Shown: positions 1 through 11,020 of the stretch, one piece after another
How the letters are laid out: the number at the start of each line of letters is the position of its first letter
How positions within the stretch are numbered: position 1 is the stretch's first letter
Notes under the pieces: model-generated
What the model was told of the DNA's origin: nothing
The model's database searches: none
Seen by the model: the letters and a program-made list of their open reading frames with translations, nothing else
Program-made: the position numbers and the translations under genes
Assembly: GCF_037893015.1 (NCBI RefSeq)
Contig: NC_133661.1
Span: 222,793,489-222,857,488, forward strand
Direction of reading: 5' to 3'
Length of the DNA: 64,000 nt
DNA from: Macrotis lagotis
Taxonomy: Eukaryota > Chordata > Mammalia > Peramelemorphia > Peramelidae

Positions 1-92
1 TACTTCACAGGGTTGTTGTGAAGATCAAATGAGGTAACATATGAAAAAAGATCTTTGCAAACCTTAAGACACTATAGAAATAATAGTTATTC
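1..92 (+). repeat. MIR/THER1-type SINE 3' part
   Basis: The stretch contains the motifs GGTTGTTGTGAAGATCAAATGAG, split here as GGTTGTTGTGAAG then ATCAAATGAG, followed by TTTGCAAACCTTAAGACACTATAG, typical of the 3' half of MIR/THER1 CORE-SINEs. It lies in the last intron of the RIN3-like gene. Confidence 0.55.
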
Positions 93-149
93 ATTTTCTC
101 TCCCTTCCCCACCTCAGCCAAACCACTGACCATGAACCGTTTTTTTCAG

Positions 150-458
150 GACTTCATCTGCATCTCCTTCCTGGAGCCGGACAACCAAGCCCGGACACTG
201 GCTTCAAAGTCGGACACACTGGCTGAGCAGCTGAGGGCCCAATGTGCTGAGAAATTTGAAGTGGACCAGCCCCAAGACCACAGACTCTTTGTCCTGGTGG
301 ATGGCAAGTGTTTCCAGCTAGCAGATGATTCACTTCCCCATCACATCAAAGCCTATCTACTAAAGAGCGAACCCAAGAAGGATTTCCATTTTATTTATAA
401 AGTGTTGGACTCAGGAGAGACCCAGATCCCAATTGTAAAAGAGCCAAACTTTCTCTAA
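150..458 (+). CDS. RIN3: RIN3-like Ras and Rab interactor, terminal coding exon (Ras-association domain)
   Basis: A polypyrimidine tract and CAG acceptor end at 149. The exon opens in phase 0 with GAC at 150 and runs 102 codons (DFICISFLEPDNQ ... KEPNFL) to TAA at 456-458. The peptide has the look of the C-terminal Ras-association domain of the RIN family: FLEP near the start, LRAQCAEKFEV, LFVLVDGKCFQLA, and FHFIYKV near the end. RIN proteins combine an SH2 domain, a proline-rich region, a VPS9 Rab5 exchange domain and this Ras-binding module, and act on early endosomes downstream of Ras and receptor kinases. Only the last exon lies in the window. RIN1, RIN2 and RIN3 share the domain; the choice of RIN3 rests mainly on the convergent legumain gene downstream, its neighbour in human 14q32. 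The in-frame ATG at 132 lies upstream of the acceptor and is intronic. Confidence 0.8.
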   Translation, partial: DFICISFLEPDNQARTLASKSDTLAEQLRAQCAEKFEVDQPQDHRLFVLVDGKCFQLADDSLPHHIKAYLLKSEPKKDFHFIYKVLDSGETQIPIVKEPNFL

Positions 459-1315
459 AAACAAGATTGTCCTTGTAGCTCTTCACGTAGGAAGGCAAAG
501 ATGCGCTCATGGTGTTTACAGTGTGGGATTCAGGCCTGAGATCTGGATCTCACTAATATGCAGTATTTCCCCCAAGATCCTCCCTCATTTTTAAAATGAA
601 GAAACAGAGCCCCAGAGATGGGGAATGACTTGTTCAAGAGGGGTCACACAGCTTATGAGAAGTAAATCCTGGAACTTTCTAAACTCAGCTATGGTTCTTC
701 CCTGGGCCAGAAGCCTCAACATTTTCCAGAAAAAAATGTTCACTTGGTAAATTAGCCCCAACTGTAGTAGACAGAACTGCTGATCTTGGGGGAAGGAAAG
801 GGGGGGGGGGGTACATCTCTGTTGGCCCTATGGTTACAGTCATCCAAGTCCTGCTTCAAGACCAAGGAGGCAATGGCAATTGGCCAGGTGTGGATCCCTG
901 CCTTGGGCCTTCCATGAACTAATCCTTGTGGGGCCCCCAATGTGTGGCTCAGGAAGATTCCCCAAAGGTGGGTTAGCTTTTGAATCTCTGAATTTCCTGT
1001 GCTATGAGAAGGAATAGGTTTGAGAAATCCCTCTGACACTGTGGCAAGTGACTTCTGTGAGAGACAGAAAGGGAGACTTTACCATGGTTATTTCAGCTGG
1101 ACACCTGGGGCCAGGAAAAAGGGATCAAACCCCACTGTCCTCAGGAATGTTTACTGGCTCACATGGAACAATGGAGCCCCCAATTATCCTTCTCAACTGA
1201 AGGGAAAACTGACAGGAACACAAATTAACAAGGGAGGTAGGGGACTCAGTGATGTGGGCACTGTGTCAGTATCATGTATTTGGGGGAGTTCAATAAACAA
1301 AATTTTTAAACTGGT
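459..1315 (+). other. RIN3: RIN3-like 3' untranslated region
   Basis: Non-coding sequence follows the TAA. The first canonical AATAAA on this strand is at 1292-1297, followed within about 25 bases by a GT-rich stretch (CTGGTGTGATCTGGCGTG), which suggests cleavage near 1310-1320. The interval includes a poly-G run near 800-811. The short open frames here look like chance. The end is inferred. Confidence 0.5.
1292..1297 (+). terminator. RIN3: Candidate polyadenylation signal of RIN3
   Basis: AATAAA hexamer with a downstream GT-rich element. It is the first such hexamer after the stop codon at 456-458. Confidence 0.5.
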
Positions 1316-1689
1316 GTGATCTGGCGTGAATACTAAGGATACAAGATGAAGTATGAGATTGCTCAAGATAATTGTTAAATATGGAAAGGAAGCACCAGAC
1401 CCCTTCCCCTTTGGAGAAGCACCAGAACCCATTCCCCTTTGGAGCTTCTGAGTCCTCCTTGTGGTATTTCTGCTTTCTGTTTCAAGTAGTAAAGCTAGAA
1501 AAGCTGTTTGGATTTGTTTATCTCTTCTATCACTCTCCCTGCTTGAGTTGATTGGGATCCTAAACTGTTCTCCGGGATCCAGTCACTGTCCTCTCGCCTT
1601 AACTACTCCCTCTGCAAACCAGGAAGCTGTCCTCCCAAACACAGAGGATAAACTGTTCTTTAAATCTGTAACAGGTAATTAGGGTCATC

Positions 1690-2110
1690 AATCAGTCAAC
1701 AAACCTTTACTAAAGGCCCTGGAGATGCAAAAACAGAAGTTGAAGTAGTACCTGCCCTCAAGGAGTTTACAGTCTAATATGTTAGGGGTCAATTGATTAA
1801 TAAATTTCCATTAAATGCCCACTACCATCTACTAAACATGGAGTCAGAAAGAAGAGAATTCAAATACAACCTCCAGCATCTATTAGCTTGTGGTCCCAGG
1901 CAAACCACATCACTGCTGTCAGCCTCAGTTTCTTCCTGCAAAGTGAAATGTTATCAGGATAAAATGAGATACTTGAAAGTGCTTCATAGTCCTTAAAGCT
2001 CTATATAAAAGGTAGCTATAGTTATCACCCTGTGCTGCTAATCACTGCTATAAGCTAGATTTAAAAAAATGCAAGTTTCTGCTCTCAAGGAGTTTATATT
2101 CTATCAGAAG
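1690..2110 (+). repeat. Ancient MIR/L2-type repeat cluster
   Basis: 1700-1780 and 2050-2110 both carry the motif CTCAAGGAGTTTA preceded by TGCAA/TGC, seen in old mammalian dispersed repeats. 1838-2020 has the body of a MIR/THER1 SINE (GAGTCAGAAAGA, CCTCAGTTTCTTC, AAATGAGATAC, CTCTATATAAA). Strongly diverged; family names are approximate. Confidence 0.5.
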
Positions 2111-2204
2111 AAATAATAGGTACACATATAGTAGGCGATTGATCAGATCACTTTGATCAATTGAGAAACACATTTTCTCATCTTGATAAAATTATACAAT
2201 AACA

Positions 2205-2437
2205 TCCTAAATGTTGTTCAATAGTGTCCAACTTTTCATGATCTCATTTGGGGTTTTCTTGGCAGAGATACTGGAGTGGAGTCATTTCCTTCTCCAGGTC
2301 ATTTTACTGATGAAGAATCTGGGGCAAACAGGGTTAAGGCACTTGTCTAAGATCATACAGTAGGGGTCTGAGGCCAGAATTGATGAGTCTTCCTGACTTC
2401 AGACACAGCACTACCCACTGCATCACCTAGCTGCCCT
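2205..2437 (-). repeat. MAR1-type long CORE-SINE
   Basis: Read on - it starts GGGCAGCTAGGTGATGC and ends with the tail whose + strand reads GTTGTTCAATAGTGTCC, passing through GGAGAAGGAAATGA and CCAAGAAAACCCC. The same long SINE occurs at 10014-10252, 22425-22655 and 35870-36275. Confidence 0.7.
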
Positions 2438-2460
2438 GTAGCATTTTTAAAATTTGAGAG

Positions 2461-2606
2461 AGAGACAGCTAGATGGTGCAATAGATAGAGCACTGGCCCT
2501 GGAGTCAGGAGTTCAAATCCCGTCTCAGACACTTAATAACTACCTAGCTGTGTGGCCTTGGGCAAGCCACTTAACCCCATTTGCCTTGCAAAAAAAAAAT
2601 TTTTTA
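2461..2606 (+). repeat. WSINE1-type CORE-SINE
   Basis: tRNA-like head ACAGCTAGATGGTGC, CORE motif AGCTGTGTGGCCTTGGGC and an A-rich tail. Flanking direct repeats AATTTGAGAG at 2451-2460 and 2607-2616 mark the target-site duplication. Confidence 0.85.
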
Positions 2607-3739
2607 AATTTGAGAGATAAGATGTCTGGGTGATTGATTGTTTTATTAATAAAGCTAGCATTTTAATAAAAGAGATCAGTGGCATTCTCAAATGCCAAAG
2701 ATCATCATGATGTCATACTCTGGGCTTCTCTGCCCTTGGAAAAGTGGGTGTTCCAGAAGGTGGCAATCAACCATGATTGGTTAATAATAATTAGAATTAA
2801 TATTAAAATGAGAGTTCTAATGAACTTTTAATTCTGTCATTTATTTCTAAATTACCCCAGTTTTGAGAAATCTAATCAAAGAATTAATCTCCACTTAAAC
2901 CAGTGTAGAACTCAGTGGGCTTCCTCACCTTAGATTAAATGCCTTGGAAAGTTGAATGGGATCTGACCTCAGAATGAGGAGAAAATTAATTCAACCTTCA
3001 AAGATAGAGCTTTATAATGAGGGCTATAGAAAAAAGGGGGAAATCCTGGATTTCCCCCATTCATTAGTTATTAATAATCATTTCTCACAGCCCCAACATC
3101 CTAAATACAAACTAAGTAAATATAAGCTAAGTAAATACAAGGTAATTTGATGAGAGGAGGACACTGGCAACCAGGAAAGATCAGAAAGGAAGTTAGAGAT
3201 TCTAAGAGAGAGACAGAAGGAAGGAGTGCATCTCACTAATATGAGCAGTCAATGCAAAAATGAAATTATGACATATGTAAGGATTGTGCAAACTAGTTTG
3301 GAAAGACCATAGAGTGTGTGAGGGGCTTTAAATGCAAAAGGGGATTTTCTACTTGATGTAGAACTAATATGGGGTTTGGGGCCACTTCTATTGAATTCAA
3401 CAATCATTGATTAATTGACTTCTATGTGAAGCATTGTCTGGAAACACCAAGAAGAAGAAAAAAATAAAAACACTATCTGTCCTTATGGGTTATATCTACG
3501 GAAAGAAGGTACCATGGAAAGTGACTGTACAAAGGAAAGATAAAACTTTTTAGGATTGAGAAAGGAGAGATCACTTTCATTTGACTTCACAGAAGAAGTG
3601 ACTTCTGAACTGGACATTCAAGGAGGAGAAAGCTTTCAATAGGGCAAGAAAAAGTGTTCTCCAGGAGGGGGAGGGGGCAGGTCTACACCAAAAATATAAA
3701 AGGAAAATATGCGTTAAGGTTAGGAAACTAATAATTAAG

Positions 3740-3970
3740 GCCCCTAGGAGGCGCACTGGACTAGGAGTCAGGAAGACCTGAGCTTAAACTAAGACATTTA
3801 ACTGTGTGACGCTAGGAATGTCAACTTAATTGCTGCCTGCCTTAGTTTCCTCCTCCGTAAAATGAGAGTAATAATAGAATGGGGGTTGCTGTAAGGATCA
3901 GATAAGATACTATTTGTAAAGCACTTAGCACCAGTGTCTGGCACGTACCAGTATATAAATGCTTTTTCTT
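3740..3970 (+). repeat. MIR/THER1 CORE-SINE, near full length
   Basis: Shows AGGAGTCAGGAAGACCTGAG, then TTAGTTTCCTCCTCCGTAAAATG, split here as TTAGTTTCCTCC and GTAAAATGAG, then GTAAAGCACTTAGCAC and TATATAAATGCTTT at the 3' end. The order matches MIR-type SINEs. Confidence 0.65.
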
Positions 3971-3985
3971 TCCTAATAAAATAAG

Positions 3986-4118
3986 GATTGGGGGTGGCTA
4001 GTAGATAGAGTGCCAGCCCTGGAGTCAGGACTTGAGTTCAAATCAGACCTCAGACTTACTTTCTATGACCTTGGGGAAGTCATTTAATCCCATTACCTCC
4101 CCCCCAAAATAAAATAAG
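3986..4118 (+). repeat. WSINE1-type CORE-SINE
   Basis: Diverged copy: GGGGTGGCTAGTAGATAGAG, CCCTGGAGTCAGGA, GACCTTGGGGAAGTC, CCATTACC, A-rich end. Confidence 0.7.
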
Positions 4119-5109
4119 CTTTGGAAAGGAGAAGGATTTTGAATACCCAGTGCTTGTGATGTATACAGTAGGCAATGGGGAAAATTAAACCTTTAAGAAC
4201 AGGGTAGAAACATATACATTATTAGCAAGATTATTTGGATGGCTAGGTCAAGGAGGCCCTGGAGACAGGAAGATAAGTTAAAAGTCTATTACAAAGTTAC
4301 TGGAGAGGTGTTGAGGGCCTAACCAGGAGATAGGAGGACAGGTAATGTCCCTGGATAGAGAGAACATAGGCAAGACTTGGCAAGTAACAGGTTTTGAGCT
4401 TGGGTGATTGGGGAAATAGTGGTGTCTTCATTAATTCAGAGGAAGAGATGCCATGAATGGCAATAGACAGAGCTGTAACTGGGCATTCTAGAATCTGAAG
4501 AAAATTTAAGGTTTTTTGGAGGGGACAGACCATAGGAAAAGATCTCACTCTCATTACAGAGGACTCCATGAAGGAAAAGAATTCCATATCATTGCCATGT
4601 GTGGGAGAGATAGAAGCCTAGGACCCTTCTTCTAGTGAGGGTGACACCAGGGAAATCAAGGATCCCACCTCATGACACCTTTTATCAGCCTTTGCCTTCA
4701 ATGCCTACCCATGTAAGGAACTTCCAATCAGATCCAGAAGCACCAGGATAGAGAAGCAGATTCAGTTAGGCCATATAGCATGGGGACAGAAGATCTTTTT
4801 AGTAAAGTGAAGCCCACAGATGCATTGAAGCCTTCAGACAAAGCCCCAGTTGTCCCTTCTAGTTACAGCATGGAAATCAGGTTCTGCCATAATAGGCTAC
4901 TGATTTAAGCTCATGTGCTCCTGCGTATTAACTCAGAAATTTTGAGCCTAAAAAGATTCTTTAGTTCAACAGATAAGGAAACAGATCCTGAGATGTAAAA
5001 TATGCCCAAGTAACTCATTAAATGGATAGCAAACATTTACTAAGTACTGTGATAGGCTCTGTGGGGCACTGAAAAATTTATAATGAAATCTTCCCTGAGG
5101 AAGTTTCCA

Positions 5110-5111
5110 GG

Positions 5112-5155
<44 letters not shown>

Positions 5156-5475
5156 GATGAGGATGATGATGAGGATGTTTGTCCTTCATTTTAAAAAAAC
5201 CATGACATCAGGGAGATTATATCATAACAAAGCATGTGATTTGGATTTGAGTGAGGAGGCGCTGTACTAAGTCACCAGCCTCACTTTTTCCTCCAGAGTC
5301 ATCTGAGTCCAGTGACCAGATATAAATGAGGCTGACTGGAGATGTCCCTGCATGTGAGGCAATAAAGGTTAAGTGACTTGCCCGAGGTCACAGCTATTAA
5401 GTGTCTGAGGTGAAATTTGAACACAGGTCCTCCTAATTTCAGAATCTGAACTCTACCTACTGTTCCATCTAGCCG
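5110..5475 (-). repeat. CORE-SINE with RTE-like tail, near full length
   Basis: On - it begins with the SINE head (GGCGGCTAGATGGAACAG), runs through a CORE and then a tail reading CCAGTCAGCCTC, GACTCAGATGACTC, ATGTCATGGT, and ends in an AAT/GAT microsatellite (5112-5180). The same tail occurs at 10780-11020, 17990-18150 and 56340-56535. A simple-repeat 3' end fits mobilisation by an RTE/BovB-type LINE. Confidence 0.65.
5112..5178. repeat. (AAT)n/(GAT)n microsatellite
   Basis: About 14 AAT units followed by degenerate GAGGAT/GAT units. It forms the 3' tail of the reverse-strand SINE. Confidence 0.9.
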
Positions 5476-5617
5476 CCCTAGACAGGATAAGACACCTATA
5501 AGAATAACTAATCATAATAGCACTAAATGAGTCAAAAAAGACTCCAATATGCCCTGAGTATTCACAATGGACATGGGGGAAATATAGCAAGGAATAGGTA
5601 ACATTTGATCTAGGTTT

Positions 5618-5619
<2 letters not shown>

Positions 5620-5706
<87 letters not shown>

Positions 5707-5729
5707 ACCACCACCACCACCACCACCAA
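5620..5729. repeat. Compound (CA)n-(CCA)n microsatellite
   Basis: About 85 bases of CA with one TACA interruption, running directly into about eight CCA units. Open frames here encode only Val-Cys or Gly/Trp runs and are artefacts. Confidence 0.97.
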
Positions 5730-6379
5730 GAAGCCCCAGCATGACTCTCATAAAATACTTCTTTAATTATTTCTTGGCTCCAAGGAAGTAATGAGTCTAC
5801 TCTAAGTTTTACAACCTTTGACACATATCAAATGATCCACCCATGTGTAAAAGGAACTCATCCTTTCCAAGGTGCTAATGCAGAGTCTGAATAACACACA
5901 ATTTTCCCCTAGAATGACAGTAAAACCTCATGAGGCACAGCAGTTGGGTCTAACATGTAAGGCTTCACCAATATCAGATGAATGCCAACCAACAGCATCA
6001 GACCATGTGCTTTGCTTTGCTTTGAATCCCTGCTTTCATAATTCCATCTAGTTTTTATACAAAATGAGAAACCCTCTTCTCTTTCCTCTTGAGAGTTAAG
6101 AATTTAACATAATTGACCTCTGCATAGACAGAGCCTGGACATAAAGGAGGAAACTAACCTAGGCAACACCTGAGCTGTATGGACAACATCTTGACCAGTG
6201 ATAAGTCAGAGATCTCACCCCTGTCCTAGCACAAAAAGCTTAGGTCTATATTCCCTATACCCTGGAGCAGAGCTCAAACAATAGAAATGAGCAAAAAAAC
6301 TGAGTGTTAATCATAGAAAACTACTATGCAGATAGAGATGATAAAACTGCCACCTCAGAAGAAGAAAATAGTGATAAAT

Positions 6380-7090
6380 TACCTACATGAGAAGTCTCAA
6401 AGGAGTCTATGAATTGGACTCAAATTCAAAACTTCATAGAAGAGCTTTAAAAAAGAATTTTAAAAACCAAAGAAGAGAAGAAGAAGAAAACTGGAAAAAT
6501 GAAATGAGAACCATGCAGGAAAATTATGAAAAATTGACCAAGGAAATCAACTCCTTTAAAAGAAAAATAACCAACTGGAAAAAGAATGTTATTCTTCAAA
6601 AAATGAAATCGACCAACTGGAAAAGAAAAACAACTTGTCTAAAACTCAAATCATCCAGCTAGAAAGGGAATGCAACTCAGCAAAAAAAAAAAGAAAGAAA
6701 GAAAGAAAAAAAGTAAAATTAAGTAACTGGAAAGGGAAACAAAAAGTTAATTGAAGAAAATAAAACCCTAAAAATTAGAATTGACCAACTAGAAACCCAA
6801 TATTCCATCAAATAAAGTAAAAATTATTTACTAGAGATCTACTACAGAGCCTCAGAGGAAGTAAATTTGGTGTTGTCGGTACCTTAAAGATCTAAGACCT
6901 GTTAACTGTAATCGAATGCTTATAGACACTAGCATTATTATTCTGTAGTTCCATGGACTCGAATTGTTGGACTTGGAGTTGAAGGACCTAGATTCAAATT
7001 TTAACTCTGACACTTACCATGTGTCATATTTCAGAGAGCAAAAGACTGGATTACAACCAAGAATTTACTACCCTGCAAAATTCAAAAGGG
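6380..7090 (+). mobile_element. L1/HAL1-like LINE ORF1 remnant
   Basis: A 91-codon open frame (6387-6662) is Lys/Glu/Asn-rich with repeated LEK/TNWK heptad-like spacing, as in the coiled-coil part of a LINE ORF1 protein. 7033-7085 carries GAGAGCAAAAGACTGG and ATTACAACCAAGAATTTAC, found in marsupial L1/HAL1 ORF1 sequence. Stops break the frame after 6662, so it is a dead fragment. Related pieces lie at 12650-13930 and 43130-44170. Confidence 0.5.
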
Positions 7091-7107
7091 GTTAATATGT
7101 GATGAGG

Positions 7108-7570
7108 CTGGGGGGGGGGGGGGAATGGGCCCGTGTTATAAAGGGCTTTAAAATACAGACAGAATTTCTATATTATCCTAAAATCAATAAGGAATATCTG
7201 GAATTTACTGGATAAAGGGATTGACATGGACACTCACTTAAGAAAAATCCTATTAGAAAGAGTTGAGCGGTGAATAGAGTTAGACAAAGATTTGAGTCAG
7301 GGAAACCAATAGGAGGCTATCACTATCATCTAGACAAGAGGCAATGAGGGCTTGAATTGTAGTAGTGGCCATGTGAAAGAAAGGGTCTCATGCAAGAGAT
7401 AGGGTAAAGGTAGAAATGATGAGATTTGACAAATGACTGACCCTGGCCTATGTGAGGGAAGAAAGAGTGAGAAGCTGAGGTGATTAATATGGGAGATTGG
7501 AAGAATGAAAGCACAATAGGCAAAAGAAAATTTGGCACAGGGGACAGTTTGGGGAAGAAGACAATGAATT
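7108..7570 (+). repeat. Ancient interspersed repeat, unclassified
   Basis: Includes AAGGGCTTTAAAATACAGACAG, split as AAGGGCTTTAAAA and TACAGACAG, and a purine-rich text similar in style to 3500-3700, 59460-59800 and 63600-64000 (GGGATTGACATG here, GAGTGACATGACCAG there). Probably one old mammalian family. A poly-G run at 7110-7122 precedes it. Confidence 0.35.
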
Positions 7571-7939
7571 CTGTTTTGGACAGAATTCTGTTTTTGAGTT
7601 TGAGAAATCAGAGGACATCTAGTTCAAAATGGCCATAAAGTAATAAATCAGTGTGATAGAGGACTGATACTTAAGAGAGAAACTTGGATTGAGACAAAGA
7701 TATAGATAAAGATTCGACATAGACATAGACATAGATTAATAATTAAATTATTGAAACTGCTGAAGCAGTCACTGAGAGATAGAGTGGTAAAGGGGAAGAA
7801 TGTGACTTGACTTAAGGTCACATGGTAAGTATCAGAGTATCTAGTAGATAACTTTTCATCTTGTACTTACTATTATTTTGGAGCATCTCTATCCACAGTT
7901 CAAAGACCTTGTCTCAGAAGTTCCTTCCCAACATGAATA

Positions 7940-8185
7940 CCCCTTTGAAGAAAGGAAAACAGGCTTTTATTAAGCACCAACACAATATCAATCATTACAC
8001 AAATATTATCATATTTGATCCTTACAACAACCCTATGATAAGGTGCTGCCATTTTATGGTTAAGGAAACTGAGGCAGACAGAGATTAAGTGACTTGCCCA
8101 GGGTCATACAACTAGTAAGAGTCTAAATCCAAATTTGAACTCAAGTCTTCCTGACTCCAAGTCCAGTGTTCTATCTATTGGGTGG
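7940..8185 (-). repeat. MIR-type SINE
   Basis: The + strand shows GGAAACTGAGGCAGACAG, TTAAGTGACTTGCCCAGGGTC, and TCTTCCTGACTCCAAGTCCAG: a MIR/CORE-SINE read in reverse. Confidence 0.7.
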
Positions 8186-9361
8186 ATAGTGGCCTCTTTC
8201 CATATCACTCTTCTGGGTCACTTCCCCTACTCAGGTGGAATTCATATCTGGGTAAGCCTGAACTGGTGGTCTGAGAGATATTGTCACTTCTAGGTACTTC
8301 CAGGCTTATAACGCTCAACACGTAAGTTTTATTTGCAAATTAATGGGCATAGAAAAGACTTTCATTTCAGTGTTTCACAGTTTCTGTGACTTGCAACACT
8401 TCTCTGGCCTCCAGTGACTTGTCCCTGAACTTCTCACATATCGGTCATTGCTCCTGGAATGCTAGACTCATGGTCCTCTATGGGTCTATTTCCAACCAGC
8501 CAAGTTAGCCTTCCTTAACCTTCCCCACTGGGGCTTTATTTGCAACCTCTAGCTCTCCTCAGTCACCTCCATCTCTGTTCTTTGGGCTACTTCTCACCCT
8601 ATTTCCAGAAGATAGTACTCCTAGAGAGACTTTTCTGAAGTGTTTGCTTCTACCAGAAATGGATTTACAATTTAAGATCGAATGTGTACACTAGAGTACC
8701 TCTGTTTTTTGAGACCTTTTGCTGTGCACCAAGATCTCTCAGCCCTTCCCTCCATACAAAGATTTCCTTCTTGGGTTACTCAGGTTTTGCTTTCTTTTCT
8801 TGGTCAACTTATTTATAGTCTCCTTGATTGCTCTAAGGAGCACAATTTTCCTCAATTAATTTGCTTTGAAGGTTCCAATCAAAGAAAACTGGACTAGATT
8901 ATTGAAGTTTACCCTGGGACTTCTTCAGGAGACATCTACAAAAGTAAGTGAAGAGGATTTGACCCCTAGTTGTTCTGATTTGAAGAACAGGCTTTGTATC
9001 CCCATTCTACTTATTGGAAAGGGAAATGGGAGATATGAGAAGTAAGGTTATGTGCAGGATCTGTCATTAATTAGTTCAGACTAATGTAAGACTTCATAAA
9101 GGACTTTCAATCAATTTTTGATATAACTTGTATGAGTACGTATATCTCCATTTTGTAGATAAATCAATTGAACATGCATTAAGTACTTACTGAGGACAAA
9201 ATGCTGGTGTAGATACAAATAGAAAAATAAGAAAATCCCTGCTCTCATGAAGCTCACACTTCCTGAGTTGTCTCTTACAAGTAATAAATTTGGAAGATTT
9301 CAGCTACAAATCATATGAAAAAGTCCTGTGATTTTTAGGATGCAACAGCAAAGCAGATGAC

Positions 9362-9512
9362 TTTTTTTAGGTTTTTGCAAGGCAAATGGGGTTAAGTGGC
9401 TTGCCCAAGGCCACACAGCTAGGTAATTATTAAGTATCTGAGGCCGGATTTGAACTCAGGTACTCCTGACTCCAGGGCTGGAGCTCTATCTACTGCACCA
9501 CCTAGCCGCTCC
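9362..9512 (-). repeat. WSINE1-type CORE-SINE
   Basis: The + strand runs TTTTTTTAGGTTTTTGC, GTGGCTTGCCCAAGGCC, TTTGAACTCAGGTACTCC, CACCACCTAGCCGC: a full-length reverse copy. Confidence 0.9.
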
Positions 9513-9690
9513 TGGCTTTTTTTTTTTAAAGAAATATTTTATTTATTTTCAGTTTTACAATTTTCCCCCCCATTCTTGCTTCTCTCCCCCATCCCCCACA
9601 GAAGACAGTCTGTTAGTCTTTACATTGTTTCCATGGTATACATCCATCTAAGTTGAATGTGATGAGAGAGAAATCATCAGATGACTTTCT
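9513..9690 (-). mobile_element. L1 3' end fragment
   Basis: Shares with 18512-18665 the order TTTTACAATTTT, CCCC-rich stretch, CAGTCTTTACATTGTTTCC, ATGGTATACAT, GAGTGTGATGAGAGAG. A poly-T start and C-rich block on + fit the poly-A and G-rich 3' end of a reverse L1. Confidence 0.5.
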
Positions 9691-10013
9691 TAATATAATT
9701 TCCATTGATAAAATTTTATCCATTTCAGAAAGTTGAATTGTTTGATGATGTCAATGGTTTTGACATGGTTTATTTTCCTGGGTCTTCAATAGCTGTGGCT
9801 ATAGCACCTGCAGGAGCAGTGGCCAGGCTCATGTGATTGCTCAACCCCTCAAGTTGGTGGCTTCCTAGAACAATGGCTGAGTTAGAAACAGGACTGGTGG
9901 TCTGAGAGAGATTGTCACTTCTAGGTTTTTTGTGCATGAAGAAAGAGGAATTATGACTCAGAAATCTGAAGTAATTTTCCCAGGGCCCCACAGCTAGTAA
10001 ATAGCAAAGTAGC

Positions 10014-10252
10014 AGAGGCAGCTAGGTGGTGCAGTGGATAGGGCACTGGCCTGAAGTCAGGAAGACCCATCTTCTTGAGTTTCAAACTGGCCTCAGACAT
10101 TTATTGGTTTTATCAAATCACAACCCATGTTTGTCTAAGTTCCCTCATCTGCAAAATGGATTGGAGTAGGAAATGGCAAACTACTCCAGTATCTTTGCCA
10201 AGAAAATCCCCAAAGAAGTAATAAAGAGTCAGACATGACTGAACAGCAACAG
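10014..10252 (+). repeat. MAR1-type long CORE-SINE
   Basis: Head AGGCAGCTAGGTGGTGCAG, then GAAATGGCAAACTACTCC, AGTATCTTTGCCAAG and a 3' end AGTCAGACATGACTGAAC. Same family as 2205-2437. Confidence 0.8.
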
Positions 10253-10779
10253 AGATAGGATTAGAAACTGGTTCTCTAAGTGCTTCTTTCTTTTGTTTTG
10301 AAATTGCCTAAGTCTTTCCCATTAATACTCTAGAGGATTTATTCTAAAGTCTTTTCCAGCTCAAGACATTCTAGGATCCCATAGATTCCATGACAGGGAA
10401 TCATCTTTGCAGGATTCCCAGCATGTATGTATACCAAGTGATTCATGGTTGTAGATAATTTATCAATTATAATCAATTTCAGCAAGAGAGATCAGTCCCA
10501 CAAATACCAAGGAAGTTCCCTAAGTAAAAAGTTAGAACCACAATTACTAATAACCTTGGGGTATTCATATAGTATTTTATTTTTTCCTCTTTCACATCTA
10601 CCATGCTATTTGCTTGAAAATATCTTTGTTGATCTCTAAGAACTAATATCAAAGGTCACACAGGGTGTGCCAACATACCAAAGATAAGATTCACATTTGT
10701 GGAAGATCTAGCATAACTAATAAGGCACAAAAATACTGATCTGGGAGGAGGCATCCCTTAAGCATGTTCCCCTGGACAT

Positions 10780-10976
10780 ATTTCCCAGCAAGTCACTTTC
10801 AGGTTTATTCCCAGTCATCCTGGCTCATATCTGGTCACTGGATCCAGATGGCTCTGGAGGAGAAAGTGAGGCTGGTGACTTAGACTAGCACCCCCCTCAC
10901 TCAAATTCAGTTCATGGGCTTGTCCATGGCATCACCTCCCTGATGTCATGGTCTTCTTCAAGAATGAAAGACAAAT

Positions 10977-11008
<32 letters not shown>

Positions 11009-11020
11009 TATCATCATCCT
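10780..11020 (+). repeat. 5'-truncated SINE with RTE-like tail and (ATC)n end
   Basis: Starts near TCCCAGTCATCCTGGC, then GGATCCAGATGGCTCTGG, TGATGTCATGGTCTTCTTC, AAAGACAAATATC and about 12 ATC units to about 11020. Confidence 0.65.

Noticed and set aside
132..149. ATG at 132 as start of a 108-residue protein
   Set aside because: The CAG acceptor at 147-149 and the pyrimidine tract place 132-149 in an intron; the peptide is the C-terminal domain of a larger protein.
5453..5824. Frames of 123 and 79 codons rich in Val-Cys, Trp and Gly
   Set aside because: Translations of the CA/CCA microsatellite.
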